Shown here: piece by piece, positions 16,599 to 25,956 of the stretch
How the letters are laid out: each line of letters opens with the position of its first letter
Numbering within the stretch: the first letter of the stretch is position 1
Source: Clostridiales bacterium
GTDB lineage: Bacteria > Bacillota > Clostridia > Christensenellales > UBA1242
NCBI GenBank assembly: GCA_003524095.1
Contig: DOEE01000003.1
Location: forward strand, 186,001-250,000
DNA: 64,000 nucleotides
Direction of reading: 5' to 3'
Program-made: the position numbers and the translations under genes
The notes under the pieces: generated by a model
What the model saw: the letters and a program-made list of their open reading frames with translations, nothing else
What the model was told of the DNA's origin: nothing
The model's database searches: none

Positions 16599-17413
16599 AT
16601 CTAAAAGAATTTTTGCAAGAAGAACGTCTCAATCGCAAGCAAATGCGGTTGGAACAAAAGAAAAACAAAAAACAACCCCTAACAAAAAGGCAAAAAGTTC
16701 ACAAGGCGGTGAGCATACTTTTTGTTATTGCGGTCATTATTGGTGCTTTTGCTTTTGCTTTTAGTGGAGTAGGGAAATATGACTATAACAAAATAAAAGA
16801 TTTGCCACAAGAAATTGTTGATTATATAAATGAACCTGTAGATGAGACGTTGCTTTTTGATGGTAAGACAAAATTAACTAGTAGTGATTTAACTAATTGT
16901 AAGGCGACTTTAAACTCGGTGGGAATTAGTTTGGACGATGATGAAAATTCAAATACAACTCCAACTTCGGATTTTGAACTAAATAGTCGAGAAGTTGGTG
17001 CATTATCTCAATGTTTGATGTATGAAATTTCAAAGTCAAATAGATTGGAGTTAAATTATTTTGAAATTTTTTTTGATATAACCAAAAATTGCATATATGA
17101 AACTAGCATAGTCAAAGTAAATCTTAGTGATTACTTGAGTAACTCAAAACTTCCGTTTATATATATTACATCTACATCGATTTTGGAAGTTCAAGTAAAC
17201 AAATTGGAAGCAATTAGTTTTGAAAGTTATGTAAATAATTTTGACAAAACAACAAGTTTAAAAATTTTTGAAAGTCTAAACAAAAAATCTATCCTTACAA
17301 AATTTGACGAACTTACAAACAAATCTATTAATTCATCAATAAATACTTTTAATTTGCTTTTAAATACAAAAATGACACTTGCCAACGACAAGATTTGTTT
17401 TGGATTAAAATAG
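16595..17413 (+). CDS. single-pass membrane protein, unknown
   Basis: 272 aa. A highly basic cytoplasmic N-terminus (about residues 1-40, rich in Lys/Arg/Gln) is followed by one transmembrane helix (AVSILFVIAVIIGAFAFAF, about 39-57) and an extracytoplasmic domain with no known motif, rich in Asn, Ser and Leu. Translation appears coupled to the 27-aa gene through the ATGA overlap. No family recognised. Confidence 0.65.
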   Translation: MNLKEFLQEERLNRKQMRLEQKKNKKQPLTKRQKVHKAVSILFVIAVIIGAFAFAFSGVGKYDYNKIKDLPQEIVDYINEPVDETLLFDGKTKLTSSDLTNCKATLNSVGISLDDDENSNTTPTSDFELNSREVGALSQCLMYEISKSNRLELNYFEIFFDITKNCIYETSIVKVNLSDYLSNSKLPFIYITSTSILEVQVNKLEAISFESYVNNFDKTTSLKIFESLNKKSILTKFDELTNKSINSSINTFNLLLNTKMTLANDKICFGLK

Positions 17414-17481
17414 CGGACTTTTTACAAAAATGATTTTGTTATTTTTGAATATAATGCTAAAATATATAAGGAAGGTTAAAA

Positions 17482-18429
17482 ATGGATAAATTACTTAGTT
17501 TCAAAGTCTTTGGACTTGGATATTTTATATATTTTGTGTTGTGTGTGGGAATAGTGCTAGGTTTGGTTTTTGGGCTAAAAAATTTGGAAGGCAACAAACG
17601 AAAAATTGTAAACATTGTTTTGGTGTCTTGCATAGGTGCGTTTGCTCTTATTGAATATATTTCAAGATTAATTGTTACTCCAAACACCAAGTTTGGCGAC
17701 CAAATGCCATTAGAATTGCTTGATGTAATTGCGGGCTTTAGTATATTTGTTTTGCTTAGCCAAAAAGAAAAATGGAAGAAATTTTCTTATTTGATTTTTG
17801 CTCCAGTATCTCTATATTCTTTGATTTTTGTGCCAAACGTATATGCTTCACTAAATACTATTTCAGTTTGTATAATTTTTTATTATTTGGCTTTTGCGTT
17901 GGTTATTTCGTATTCAGTTTTGAATATTTTGTGGCTAGACCAAGATTTAGAGAAAAAAGACATTTTAGATGCGACACTTACATTTGCAATTATTTTATCT
18001 GTTGCACATATTCTCAATGTATTCTTTAGATTTGCTGTAATTGGGGTTCATGCTAATTATTTGGGGACAATGGGCGAAGATTACGACTTGATAATTGGAC
18101 TATTATTCAAACTTATACCAGTTCAATTTTTGTGCATGCTCCCACTTGTCGCACTGCTAGTCGGTGTTGAATTCTTGTTAATATTGCCATTTGACTTGAT
18201 TAAATCCAAACGTAACGCTCAAGCACAAGTTGAGGAACTTATTGCTCTAGGGAATATCAAAGCACAGGCAGAATACCACAAAAAACATAGCAAAAATAAA
18301 TCTCAAATTTTGGTTAGAAGCGAAAACAAAGCAATGCCTTCAAAGAAAAAAGATGTGACTCAGTCCACTTCGGACAAAGACTTTGTTAAGACTACAAAAG
18401 AAGTTAATGTTAATAACGACAAAGAATAA
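17482..18429 (+). CDS. multi-pass membrane protein, possibly YwaF/TMEM164-like
   Basis: 315 aa with about seven hydrophobic segments (residues 10-30, 43-60, 80-95, 102-125, 128-150, 162-185, 200-230) and a charged cytoplasmic tail of about 75 residues ending DKE. The segment FGDQMPLELLDVIAGFSIFVLLS resembles the H/MPLxLC block of YwaF-type proteins, and NYLGTMGED sits where that family has a conserved Asn-Tyr. The relationship is tentative. An RBS (AAGGAAGG, 5 nt) precedes the ATG. Confidence 0.6.
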   Translation: MDKLLSFKVFGLGYFIYFVLCVGIVLGLVFGLKNLEGNKRKIVNIVLVSCIGAFALIEYISRLIVTPNTKFGDQMPLELLDVIAGFSIFVLLSQKEKWKKFSYLIFAPVSLYSLIFVPNVYASLNTISVCIIFYYLAFALVISYSVLNILWLDQDLEKKDILDATLTFAIILSVAHILNVFFRFAVIGVHANYLGTMGEDYDLIIGLLFKLIPVQFLCMLPLVALLVGVEFLLILPFDLIKSKRNAQAQVEELIALGNIKAQAEYHKKHSKNKSQILVRSENKAMPSKKKDVTQSTSDKDFVKTTKEVNVNNDKE

Positions 18430-18430
18430 A

Positions 18431-18470
18431 AAATAATGGCTTTGAAATTTAAGTTTCAAAGCCATTATTT
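18431..18470 (+). terminator. terminator after the YwaF-like gene
   Basis: Perfect 17-bp stem AAATAATGGCTTTGAAA with its complement and a 6-nt loop; the T tract is short, so termination may be partial. Confidence 0.7.
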
Positions 18471-18496
18471 ATGTCTTCTAAAATTATTTTTTGTTT

Positions 18497-18512
18497 CATA
18501 TATTAAAATATG
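18497..18512 (+). promoter_or_regulatory. CATATATT start box, apparently leaderless, for the ykvI homologue
   Basis: CATATATT ends only 5 nt before the ATG at 18510 and there is no Shine-Dalgarno sequence. The same TTTCATATATTnAAATATG block precedes the gene at 48716, and a similar one precedes ylbJ. Confidence 0.4.
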
Positions 18513-19499
18513 AAAGTTATTTTTATGATAGTAATGATTTTGGGTTGCTTTTTTGGGGCGGGGTTTGTTAGCGGAAAGGAAATTGCGTCGTATTTTAGTG
18601 TATTTGGAAAATACTCTTTTGTGGGTGTGATAATTGCCATTTTGCTACTATTTTTGCTAATATATTTCTTTTTTGGATTATCCAAAAAAACAGATACTTT
18701 TGACAAATTTATTAATATGTATTTTGGCAAATCGGGCGGGATTATAAATTTGCTTTTTGCAATTTGTCTTTTTATACTCACATCGTCAATGTTTGCAGGC
18801 AGTTTGGTAATTGCAAAAACTATTAATATAAACACCGTGTTGTTTGCAATTTTTACTGCCATTGCTTGTTATTTTGTCGTTTCGGGAAATATTGGACTAA
18901 TTGAAAAAATTAGTCTTGTATTAGTACCAATAATACTCATTGTTATTCTATATGTATGTGGAATACCAACAAAAATTTCGACAACGCTAGGAGATTTGCC
19001 ACTTAGCATTATAAGTAGTGTTAATTATGTTTTCTTAAATATTGTAACGCTGGGTTTGTTTATTTTGGAAACGGGTAATAAGTATTCCAAAAAACAAGCA
19101 CTAATTGTGTCAATAGTTTGTAGTTTAATCATTGGAATATTGCTGTTTGTATGCAACAATGCGATTCTTAGATTTAATGTTGAAGGCTCGTCTATGCCAA
19201 TTTTAACTTTGGCTACCAAGAAAGGATTTGTCACATGGGTAATTACCGCAATAACTATTTGGATTGGACTATTTACAACAATAATCTCTTGTGTCTTTGT
19301 GCTTAGTAATTTTGTTAATAATTATGTCAAGAACTACAAGTTGACATTGGTTATGTTGCTTGTTTTGACGCTACTTTTTAGCACTTTCGGTTTTGATTTT
19401 ATAGTAGGATATATTTATTGGATAATTGGGTTTATAGGGATATTTGTTGTTCTTAGAGTATTATTTGCAAAGAAAAAATTAAAAATACCACCTAATTAA
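18510..19499 (+). CDS. YkvI-family membrane protein (APC-superfamily transporter)
   Basis: 329 aa, about ten transmembrane helices. The N-terminal hallmark is MILGCFFGAGFVSGKEIASYF, an unwound-helix GAGF-SG-E motif shared by YkvI (COG3949) proteins, which are related to amino-acid and nucleobase symporters. Substrate unknown. There is no SD box before the ATG; a CATATATT -10-like element lies so close that the mRNA is probably leaderless. Its last codons overlap the stem of the following terminator. Confidence 0.8.
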   Translation: MKVIFMIVMILGCFFGAGFVSGKEIASYFSVFGKYSFVGVIIAILLLFLLIYFFFGLSKKTDTFDKFINMYFGKSGGIINLLFAICLFILTSSMFAGSLVIAKTININTVLFAIFTAIACYFVVSGNIGLIEKISLVLVPIILIVILYVCGIPTKISTTLGDLPLSIISSVNYVFLNIVTLGLFILETGNKYSKKQALIVSIVCSLIIGILLFVCNNAILRFNVEGSSMPILTLATKKGFVTWVITAITIWIGLFTTIISCVFVLSNFVNNYVKNYKLTLVMLLVLTLLFSTFGFDFIVGYIYWIIGFIGIFVVLRVLFAKKKLKIPPN

Positions 19500-19517
19500 A
19501 AATAGGTGGCATTTTTT
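19486..19517 (+). terminator. terminator overlapping the end of the ykvI homologue
   Basis: CCACCTA/TAGGTGG stem with a six-T run. The left arm lies inside the last codons, so the gene and terminator overlap. Confidence 0.75.
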
Positions 19518-19529
19518 GACAATTGTTAT

Positions 19530-20333
19530 TTAACTTAATTTTTTGCTAACCTTTTTTTCAATAAATGCGACTATAAAATACATAACGGCAGCGAGTACGC
19601 ACAAGATTATTGTACTAGCCATAACTAAATCCAGATTAAATATTTGACTGCCATAAATTATTAAGTATCCAAGTCCTGCCTTGCTTACCAAATATTCGCC
19701 CATAATAGTTCCAACCCAAGTAAGTCCAACATTAATTTTGAGAAGACTTATAAACTCGGGAAGTGAACCAGGCAAAATTAGTTTCGTAAGAATTTGAAAT
19801 TTGTTTGCATTCATGCTTTTGAGTAACATAATCTTGCTTTCGTCTATTTGTCTAAATGCGTTTAGCATAGATATTATTGAAATAATTATCATAATAAGCA
19901 CATCCATTGTTACAATAGACGATGTTCCAACTCCAACCCAGATTATAATAATTGGTCCCAGTGCAATTTTTGGTAGGGAATTGAGTACTACTATATATGG
20001 GTCAAGAATTTTTCGGAGAGTGTCATTACTCCAAAGCAAAATAGCAAGTATAACTCCGCCCAATGTTGCAATCAAAAATCCAATTATGGCTTCGTATAGA
20101 GTTGTAAAAGCATGATGGAATAAATCGCCCGTTCTATAGAGTTCGCCAATCGTCCTTAGTATCCTTGATGGACTAGACATAATAAATGTATCAATAATCT
20201 CTAGCCTTGCAAATAGTTCCCACAATCCAAATATAAGAATTAATATTCCTATTTGGGTAGCAATAATAAGAGATTTCTTAAGTGTTTTGACTTTTAAGTA
20301 TTTTTTGTAATCATTTGAGTAATTTTTTATCAT
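19530..20333 (-). CDS. ABC importer permease (SsuC/TauC/ThiX type)
   Basis: 267 aa when started at the ATG at 20333, which overlaps the stop of the ATPase gene (ATGA) and has GGAAAG 7 nt upstream. Six transmembrane helices. The EAA-loop segment near residues 175-205 (NAFRQIDESKIMLLKSMNANKFQIL...LPGSLPEF) is typical of the BPD_transp_1 family for sulfonate, taurine, nitrate or pyrimidine precursors. Third part of the importer operon. The terminator downstream of ykvI lies just after its end. Confidence 0.88.
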   Translation of the reverse strand: MIKNYSNDYKKYLKVKTLKKSLIIATQIGILILIFGLWELFARLEIIDTFIMSSPSRILRTIGELYRTGDLFHHAFTTLYEAIIGFLIATLGGVILAILLWSNDTLRKILDPYIVVLNSLPKIALGPIIIIWVGVGTSSIVTMDVLIMIIISIISMLNAFRQIDESKIMLLKSMNANKFQILTKLILPGSLPEFISLLKINVGLTWVGTIMGEYLVSKAGLGYLIIYGSQIFNLDLVMASTIILCVLAAVMYFIVAFIEKKVSKKLS

Positions 20334-21070
20334 TGTAGTTCTTTCCAAATTTGTTTAAAGTAGTTTTTTGCTTCCACACTTTCTCTTTTTTCTAGTGGGG
20401 ACTTGTATTGTTTTAGATTAATATCCAAGGTTTTTTTGACTCTCGCTGGTCTTTTGGATAGTATTATTATTTTGTCACTTAGAGAAATCGCTTCGCTTAT
20501 ATCGTGTGTTACAAGTATGGCGGTTACTCCTTCTTGTTTAATTATCTTGTAAACATCATCACATACACTTAGTCGTGTTTGATAGTCCAGTGCACTAAAG
20601 GCTTCGTCTAATAGTAGTACGCTTGGCTTGAGTGCCAAAGTCCTTATTAATGCAACCCTTTGTCTCATGCCACCGGATAATTGTTTTGGGTATTTGTTTC
20701 TAAATTCCCATAGGTTATATTTTTTGAGTAAGTTATTGACATACTCTATGTTTTCTTTGGTTTTTTTCTTTTGAAGTTCTAATCCTAAGTAAACATTTCC
20801 AAGTATTGTTCGCCATTCAAACAAATTGTCTTTTTGAAACATATATCCAACAAAAGTATTCTTATTACAGTTGTGTGTAATTGTTCCTTTTGTTGGTTTA
20901 ATTAGTCCGCTTATAAGAGATAAGATAGTTGTTTTGCCACACCCCGAAGGTCCAACAAGACTTACAAAATCTCCGGAATTTACGTCAAAATTCAAGTCTT
21001 TAATCGCTTCGGTCTCCCCGTTGTCGCTAAAGTAAGTAAGTCCAACATTTTCAAACTTTAAGATTTGCAT
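20330..21070 (-). CDS. ABC importer ATPase (SsuB/TauB type)
   Basis: 246 aa ATP-binding subunit: Walker A GPSGCGKTT, Q-loop FQKDNLFEW, signature LSGGMRQR, Walker B VLLLDEAFSALD, H-loop THD. Two adjacent ATG codons follow GGGAGA; 21070 has the better 5-nt spacing. A longer in-frame start at 21172 would add sequence without homology. It couples to the permease by ATGA. A 219-nt gap with a terminator separates it from the substrate-binding gene, so the stoichiometry is set by attenuation or by a second promoter near the GTGTCA-tt-TGACAC palindrome (about 21149-21162). Confidence 0.92.
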   Translation of the reverse strand: MQILKFENVGLTYFSDNGETEAIKDLNFDVNSGDFVSLVGPSGCGKTTILSLISGLIKPTKGTITHNCNKNTFVGYMFQKDNLFEWRTILGNVYLGLELQKKKTKENIEYVNNLLKKYNLWEFRNKYPKQLSGGMRQRVALIRTLALKPSVLLLDEAFSALDYQTRLSVCDDVYKIIKQEGVTAILVTHDISEAISLSDKIIILSKRPARVKKTLDINLKQYKSPLEKRESVEAKNYFKQIWKELQ

Positions 21071-21148
21071 CATAATCTCCCAAAAGATATTAGACAATAA
21101 AAAATATTGTCTTATCTCATTATACTCAAAAGCCCTATCTTTTGTGAT

Positions 21149-21162
21149 AGTGTCAAATGACA
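21149..21162. promoter_or_regulatory. palindrome upstream of the ABC ATPase gene
   Basis: GTGTCA/TGACAC with a 2-nt centre, about 80 nt before the ATPase start, followed on the - strand by a TATAAT at about 21120-21125. It could be an operator or promoter element; the -35 spacing is not canonical. Confidence 0.3.
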
Positions 21163-21235
21163 CAAGATGCATTTTGAAATTAAAGTTTTAAATAAAATGT
21201 CGTGTTTTTTAAAAAAATTATTTTGAATATGATTA

Positions 21236-21268
21236 AAACAAAAAACTCGCTTTTATGTAAGCGAGTTT
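21236..21268 (-). terminator. intra-operon terminator after the substrate-binding protein
   Basis: AACTCGCTT/AAGCGAGTT stem, 6-nt loop, followed on the - strand by TTTTTTGTTTT. It lies between the binding-protein gene and the ATPase gene. Confidence 0.85.
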
Positions 21269-21289
21269 AAACATAATTAATTAATATTT

Positions 21290-22276
21290 TTATGCATTGT
21301 CACTAAGTATAGACAAGGCATAAGAGTTATTAACAACAGATGCAAATGGAACGTCTGCAGTTAAACTTCCAGCATTTTTGATAACTTTGATTAAGTTGTT
21401 GTATGCGACTTCGGTCATAACCGGAGTGCTATTCCAAGAATCAATAGCAATATACTTTTGGATACTATTTTTGATTGATGCATCACTAGTTCCGCCAAAT
21501 GATGGTCTAAGAGAATCAACCAAGTCATCAAGACTTGCAGTCATCAAATAGTTATAGCCTTTCATAATGGCTCTTAAAAAATTCTTGATAGTATCAGTGT
21601 TTGCTTCGATATAACTTGTGTTGGCAGTAAATGCTGTGTATGGGATTTCGCCAGTTTCAGCACCAACACTAGCCAAAATATGTCCACGTCCACTTTCTAC
21701 AATTGCACTTGCAGCGGGTTCAAATGCTGTAACAAAATCGCCAGTTCCGCCAATAAATGCACTTGTTAAATTATCAAAAGCGACATCATAATTGATTGTG
21801 CAATTTTCAACTCCATTCTTTTCTATGGCATATTCCAATGTCATAGCCGGAACACCACCACGTCGACCACCTAGAATTTCTTTGTTTGCTAGCATATTCC
21901 AACTAAAGTTGTCTGTCGCTTCCCTTCCAATAATAAATGAACCATCACGTTTGGTTAATTGACCAAATACAACCGGCATATCCTTTTTGCCTTGATTTGC
22001 AACATATATTGTGGCTTCTGGTCCCATCAAAGCAATATCTGCTGACTTACTTACAAGTGCGGACATACATTTGTCTGCCCCGCCACCGTTTGAAAGTTCG
22101 ATATTGATATCATATTCTTCAAAATATCCTTTGTTTATGGCGATATAAAGTGGGGCATAGAAAATACTATGAGTCACTTCACAAAGCCTAATTGTATTTT
22201 TGTCTTTGTTGCAACCCACAAAACAAAATGGCATTGCAAAAAACAAACAAAATAATGCAATAAAAAACTTTTTCAT
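21290..22276 (-). CDS. ABC importer substrate-binding lipoprotein (NMT1/SsuA-like)
   Basis: 328 aa. Lipoprotein signal with FCFVGC cleavage site. The NMT1-family fold is evident from the start (IRLCEVTHSIFYAPLYIAINKGYFEEYDINIEL) and the ligand-loop block GGGADKCMSALVSKSADIALMGPE. Substrates in this family include alkanesulfonates, nitrate and thiamine or riboflavin precursors; none can be chosen here, and there is no TPP riboswitch (no CTGAGA motif) upstream. The ATG at 22276 follows GGAGG by 5 nt. First gene of the importer set, 206 nt before the ATPase gene. Confidence 0.88.
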   Translation of the reverse strand: MKKFFIALFCLFFAMPFCFVGCNKDKNTIRLCEVTHSIFYAPLYIAINKGYFEEYDINIELSNGGGADKCMSALVSKSADIALMGPEATIYVANQGKKDMPVVFGQLTKRDGSFIIGREATDNFSWNMLANKEILGGRRGGVPAMTLEYAIEKNGVENCTINYDVAFDNLTSAFIGGTGDFVTAFEPAASAIVESGRGHILASVGAETGEIPYTAFTANTSYIEANTDTIKNFLRAIMKGYNYLMTASLDDLVDSLRPSFGGTSDASIKNSIQKYIAIDSWNSTPVMTEVAYNNLIKVIKNAGSLTADVPFASVVNNSYALSILSDNA

Positions 22277-22519
22277 ATAATCCTCCAATCTTTTGCATTA
22301 CCTTAATATATTCAAAAAATATTCTTTTTGTTAGTTTTTGTATTGGAATTATTAACTCAAAAATATATAAATTACATATTTATTAATTATTTTATTTCAA
22401 AATAGGCTTGTATTTTTAAAATAATTTTGTTATACTTAACTTGAAATATTATGTTTTGACTGTGTTTTAAATGGGCTTAACATTTTAAAACTATAAAGTT
22501 AAATATTTAGGAGTAGGAT

Positions 22520-22774
22520 ATGAGTAATTTATTAGGTGTTTTTCAAACTTTTGGAGAAAACTTTGTAAGACGTCTTCAAATGCCATCTATCATTATTGCA
22601 TTGGTTTTTGCAGTCATCGGTGTGTCACTTGCAGTGCTTGGAAGACGAGTTGCTAGAATGGTTAGAAAAACAAACGATATCAAAGATAATGACTCAGTGC
22701 TAATTACTTTCAAAGCAATTGGACTTGTGTGTTTGTTTATTTCTGTGTTGATTGTTGTATTTAGGGGAGTTTAA
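22520..22774 (+). CDS. small two-TM membrane protein upstream of valS
   Basis: 84 aa: transmembrane helices at about residues 22-40 and 63-82, with a basic loop (GRRVARMVRKTND) between them and both ends probably outside. RBS GGAGTAGG lies before the ATG. It ends 7 nt before valS and is probably co-transcribed. No family recognised. Confidence 0.65.
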   Translation: MSNLLGVFQTFGENFVRRLQMPSIIIALVFAVIGVSLAVLGRRVARMVRKTNDIKDNDSVLITFKAIGLVCLFISVLIVVFRGV

Positions 22775-22781
22775 TTAAAAA

Positions 22782-25361
22782 ATGGAAAAAACATATAATC
22801 CTAGCGAATTTGAAGCACAAATATATAATGCATGGCTAGGCAAAAAGTATTTTAGTGCAGAAGTTGACAAATCCAAAAAACCTTTTACTATTATAATGCC
22901 ACCACCAAATATTACTAGTAAGTTGCATATGGGGCATGCTTTTCAACAAACCATTCAAGATATTATTATCCGTAGAAAGCGTATGCAAGGATACAATGCG
23001 CTTTGGGTTCCTGGTACTGACCATGCTGCTTTGTCTACCGAATTCATGCTCTGCAAACAATTAGAACGTGAAGGTACTAGCAAGGAAGAATTGGGGCGAG
23101 AAAAGTTCAAAGAAAGAATTAACCAGTGGTATATAGATTACAAGGGTACAATTATTGACCAATTCAAGCGCATGGGGTATTCATGTGATTGGGATAGACT
23201 TACTTTTACTATGGACGAAAAATCTTGCAAGGCTGTTAGGTCTGCATTTGTTCATTTGTACAAAAAAGGCTGGATTTACAAAGGTAAACGTATAGTTAAT
23301 TGGTGTCCAAAGTGTCATAGTTCCATATCTGATGCCGAAGTTGAATTCAAAGATGTTCCAAGCCACCTTTGGCATATTAGATATAGGATAGAAAATTCTA
23401 ACGACTTTATTGAAGTGGCAACAACTAGACCAGAGACTATTTTGGGAGATACAGCGGTTGCGGTTAATCCAAATGACGTAAGATACAAAGATTTGGTTGG
23501 CAAAAACGTAATTTTGCCACTTGTTAACAAACTTATTCCAATAATTGCCGATGATTATGTCGAAATGGACTTTGGAACAGGTGTTGTCAAAATTACTCCA
23601 GCGCACGACCCAAATGACTTTGAAGTGGGACTTAGACATAATTTGGAAGTTATTAAGGTTATTGGCGATGACGGGGTTTTGAATGAATTTGCGGGCAAGT
23701 ATCAAGGTTTAAGTAGAGAACAAGCAAGAGACAAAATCGTTGAAGATTTGAAAGAATTCGGAAATCTTGTCAAAATCGAAGACTACACACATAATGTTGG
23801 TCATTGCGAAAGATGTAAGACAATTATTGAACCACTTGTTTCGTCGCAATGGTTTGTCAAAATGGAAGAACTCGCTCGTCCTGCAATTGAAGCGGTTGAG
23901 AGTGGAGAAATTAAGTTTAAAGACGAACAATACAAAAAATCTTATCTTCATTGGATGAAAAACATCAAAGACTGGTGTATTTCTCGTCAAATTTGGTCGG
24001 GACATGATATTCCTTTGTTTACATGTCAAGATTGTGGCGAGATTATAGTAGAAATGGAAGACCCTACAGAGTGTCCAAAGTGTCATAGCCATAACTTGCT
24101 TCAAGAACAAGATAAACTTGATACTTGGTTTAGTTCGGCTTTGTGGCCACTTACAACACTTGGCTATCCAGAAAAAACTCCGGAACTTGAGTACTTTTAT
24201 CCTACAAATGTAATGGTAACCGCTAGGGAAATTATCAACCTTTGGGTTGCTAGAATGATATTCTCAGGAATTGAATACGAAGGCAAAATTCCTTTCAAAG
24301 ATATTGTTATCAATGGGATTGTCAAAGATATTAATGGCAAAAAGATGTCAAAAACACTTGGCAATGGAACTGACCCAGTTGAAATGATAGAAAAATATGG
24401 AGTTGATGCTCTTAGATTTAGTTTGTTTGACGGGGTTGCTATTGAATCGGATAGTAGATTTAGCGAAAAGAAAGTTGAACTTACAAGAAACTTCCTAAAC
24501 AAAATTTGGAACGCATCTAAGTATGTTCTTATGCAAATCGAAGGTCATAATGTCAAAGATATTAAGGATGTTAATTTGACCTATGCCGACCAGTGGATTT
24601 TAAATGAACTCAACAACACTATAACTAGTGTAAACAATAAATTTGAAAAATTTGATATAGGTCTTGCTGCAAGTGATTTAAACGACTTTTTCTGGACAAA
24701 ATTCTGCGATTGGTATATTGAACTTAGCAAATGTGAAATGCAAAGAAATCCCGAAAGCACTAGAGCCACTCTACTATATGTTCTCAAAAATACTTTGAAA
24801 CTACTTCATCCATTTATTCCATTTATAACCGAAAAGATTTATTTGGAATTGCCACATGAGAGCGAAAGCATAATGGTGTCTAAGTGGCCTGAAGTTTGGG
24901 GCGAATTTGATACAACTATAATGGAAGAAATAATGAATGTCATAAGAGTAATTAGAAATACTCGTGCTGACAAAAAAGTTCCAGATAACAAAAAGATTAA
25001 TGCGGAAGTATTAATCAAAGGAAACAATGAACAAATTAATTTGTGCTTGGATTATATCTCAAAACTTGCATTAATTAACGAAATTAAAGTTGTTAATAAT
25101 GCGTGCGAGTTTGGTAGCAATGCAGTAATGCTTAACTTTAATGACTTGCAAGTTAATTTGCCACTAGATAGTATGGTGGATATGGTTGCCGAAAAAGAAC
25201 GTGCCGAAAAGGTAATTGCAAAACTCAAATTTGAAATTGAACGTAGCGAAAAAATGCTAAATAATGCGGGATTTGTGTCTCATGCACCAGCAACTTTGAT
25301 TGAAAATGAAAAGCAAAAATTACAAAAGAACAAAGCACTTCTTGAAGATTTGTTGAAATAA
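22782..25361 (+). CDS. valS: valyl-tRNA synthetase
   Basis: 859 aa class I synthetase. HIGH motif PPPNITSKLHMGHAF, KMSKS-type motif KKMSKTLGNGTDPVEM, the editing (CP1) domain between them with TTRPETILGDTAVAVNP, zinc-like clusters CPKCH and CERCK, CQDCG, CPKCH, and the C-terminal coiled-coil arm (VAEKERAEKVIAKLKFEIER). No T-box leader is found upstream. Confidence 0.97.
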   Translation: MEKTYNPSEFEAQIYNAWLGKKYFSAEVDKSKKPFTIIMPPPNITSKLHMGHAFQQTIQDIIIRRKRMQGYNALWVPGTDHAALSTEFMLCKQLEREGTSKEELGREKFKERINQWYIDYKGTIIDQFKRMGYSCDWDRLTFTMDEKSCKAVRSAFVHLYKKGWIYKGKRIVNWCPKCHSSISDAEVEFKDVPSHLWHIRYRIENSNDFIEVATTRPETILGDTAVAVNPNDVRYKDLVGKNVILPLVNKLIPIIADDYVEMDFGTGVVKITPAHDPNDFEVGLRHNLEVIKVIGDDGVLNEFAGKYQGLSREQARDKIVEDLKEFGNLVKIEDYTHNVGHCERCKTIIEPLVSSQWFVKMEELARPAIEAVESGEIKFKDEQYKKSYLHWMKNIKDWCISRQIWSGHDIPLFTCQDCGEIIVEMEDPTECPKCHSHNLLQEQDKLDTWFSSALWPLTTLGYPEKTPELEYFYPTNVMVTAREIINLWVARMIFSGIEYEGKIPFKDIVINGIVKDINGKKMSKTLGNGTDPVEMIEKYGVDALRFSLFDGVAIESDSRFSEKKVELTRNFLNKIWNASKYVLMQIEGHNVKDIKDVNLTYADQWILNELNNTITSVNNKFEKFDIGLAASDLNDFFWTKFCDWYIELSKCEMQRNPESTRATLLYVLKNTLKLLHPFIPFITEKIYLELPHESESIMVSKWPEVWGEFDTTIMEEIMNVIRVIRNTRADKKVPDNKKINAEVLIKGNNEQINLCLDYISKLALINEIKVVNNACEFGSNAVMLNFNDLQVNLPLDSMVDMVAEKERAEKVIAKLKFEIERSEKMLNNAGFVSHAPATLIENEKQKLQKNKALLEDLLK

Positions 25362-25383
25362 TAAAAAAAGTGAATGTAATTGA

Positions 25384-25421
25384 TAAAGCACCGATTAATT
25401 TAAAAAAATTGGTGCTTTTTG
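25384..25421 (+). terminator. terminator after valS
   Basis: AAAGCACCGATT pairs with AATTGGTGCTTT, a 10-nt A/T loop and a T-run. Confidence 0.85.
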
Positions 25422-25478
25422 TTTGCTAAAATTTGGCTTAGTTTGTAAAATATTAATGTTAACAAAAAAGGACAAACT

Positions 25479-25910
25479 ATGAACGATTTTGATAAATACA
25501 AATATTTACTTGGAGAAACTATTTCTCTTTATCAATTTATGGAAAATGATTTAAAACTAATTTATGCTGGGATGCTTAAAGGAAATTTTTACAAAAATAT
25601 CGAGTATGTAAGGAGTGAATACAAAGGTCTTGGCATGGTTATTAAGGCGCTAGAACAACTAGATAATAGCGATAATACTCCTTATTTTTCAAGAGAAACA
25701 TATTTTTTGCTTAGCAAACTTGCAAGACAAAGAAATTATTATTGTCATCAATGTTGTATGGATTTTGCATATATTCCAGATTTTGAAAAATCCATTGAAT
25801 TCAAAGATAGTTTAGGCACACTTATGGATACTAACAAGGCAATCAAAAATGTTCAGTCTCAAATCGAAGTCCACAAAAATAATGTACTAAGCAGATTTAA
25901 TAGGGTTTAA
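25479..25910 (+). CDS. HEPN-like small helical protein, unknown
   Basis: 143 aa, all-helical and cytoplasmic. Residues 85-90 read RNYYCH, a good match to the R-x4-6-H motif of HEPN RNases, with Asn after the Arg as often seen in active members. The flanking helices (FMENDLKLIYAGML at about 20-33, YFLLSKLARQ at 75-84) also fit that fold. No nucleotidyltransferase (MNT) partner or antitoxin is next to it, and it has its own RBS and terminator. Assignment rests on the motif, so a structural helical protein is also possible. Confidence 0.5.
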   Translation: MNDFDKYKYLLGETISLYQFMENDLKLIYAGMLKGNFYKNIEYVRSEYKGLGMVIKALEQLDNSDNTPYFSRETYFLLSKLARQRNYYCHQCCMDFAYIPDFEKSIEFKDSLGTLMDTNKAIKNVQSQIEVHKNNVLSRFNRV

Positions 25911-25918
25911 TTAAAATG

Positions 25919-25948
25919 AAAAAAACGTCTCAAAATGAGACGTTTTTA
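25919..25948. terminator. bidirectional terminator, HEPN-like gene and TSCPD gene
   Basis: Stem AAAACGTCTC-aaaa?-GAGACGTTTT type: AAACGTCTCA with TGAGACGTTT, A-run left and T-run right, between two convergent genes. Confidence 0.85.
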
Positions 25949-25956
25949 ATAAATTT

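Noticed and set aside
22276..22519. TPP or T-box riboswitch upstream of the binding-protein gene or valS
   Set aside because: Neither CTGAGA nor a GGGTGG-ACCGCG-like motif is present.
23181..23705. Long antisense frames inside valS, smc, ackA and similar genes
   Set aside because: They are shadows of strongly conserved genes, without RBS or recognisable domains.
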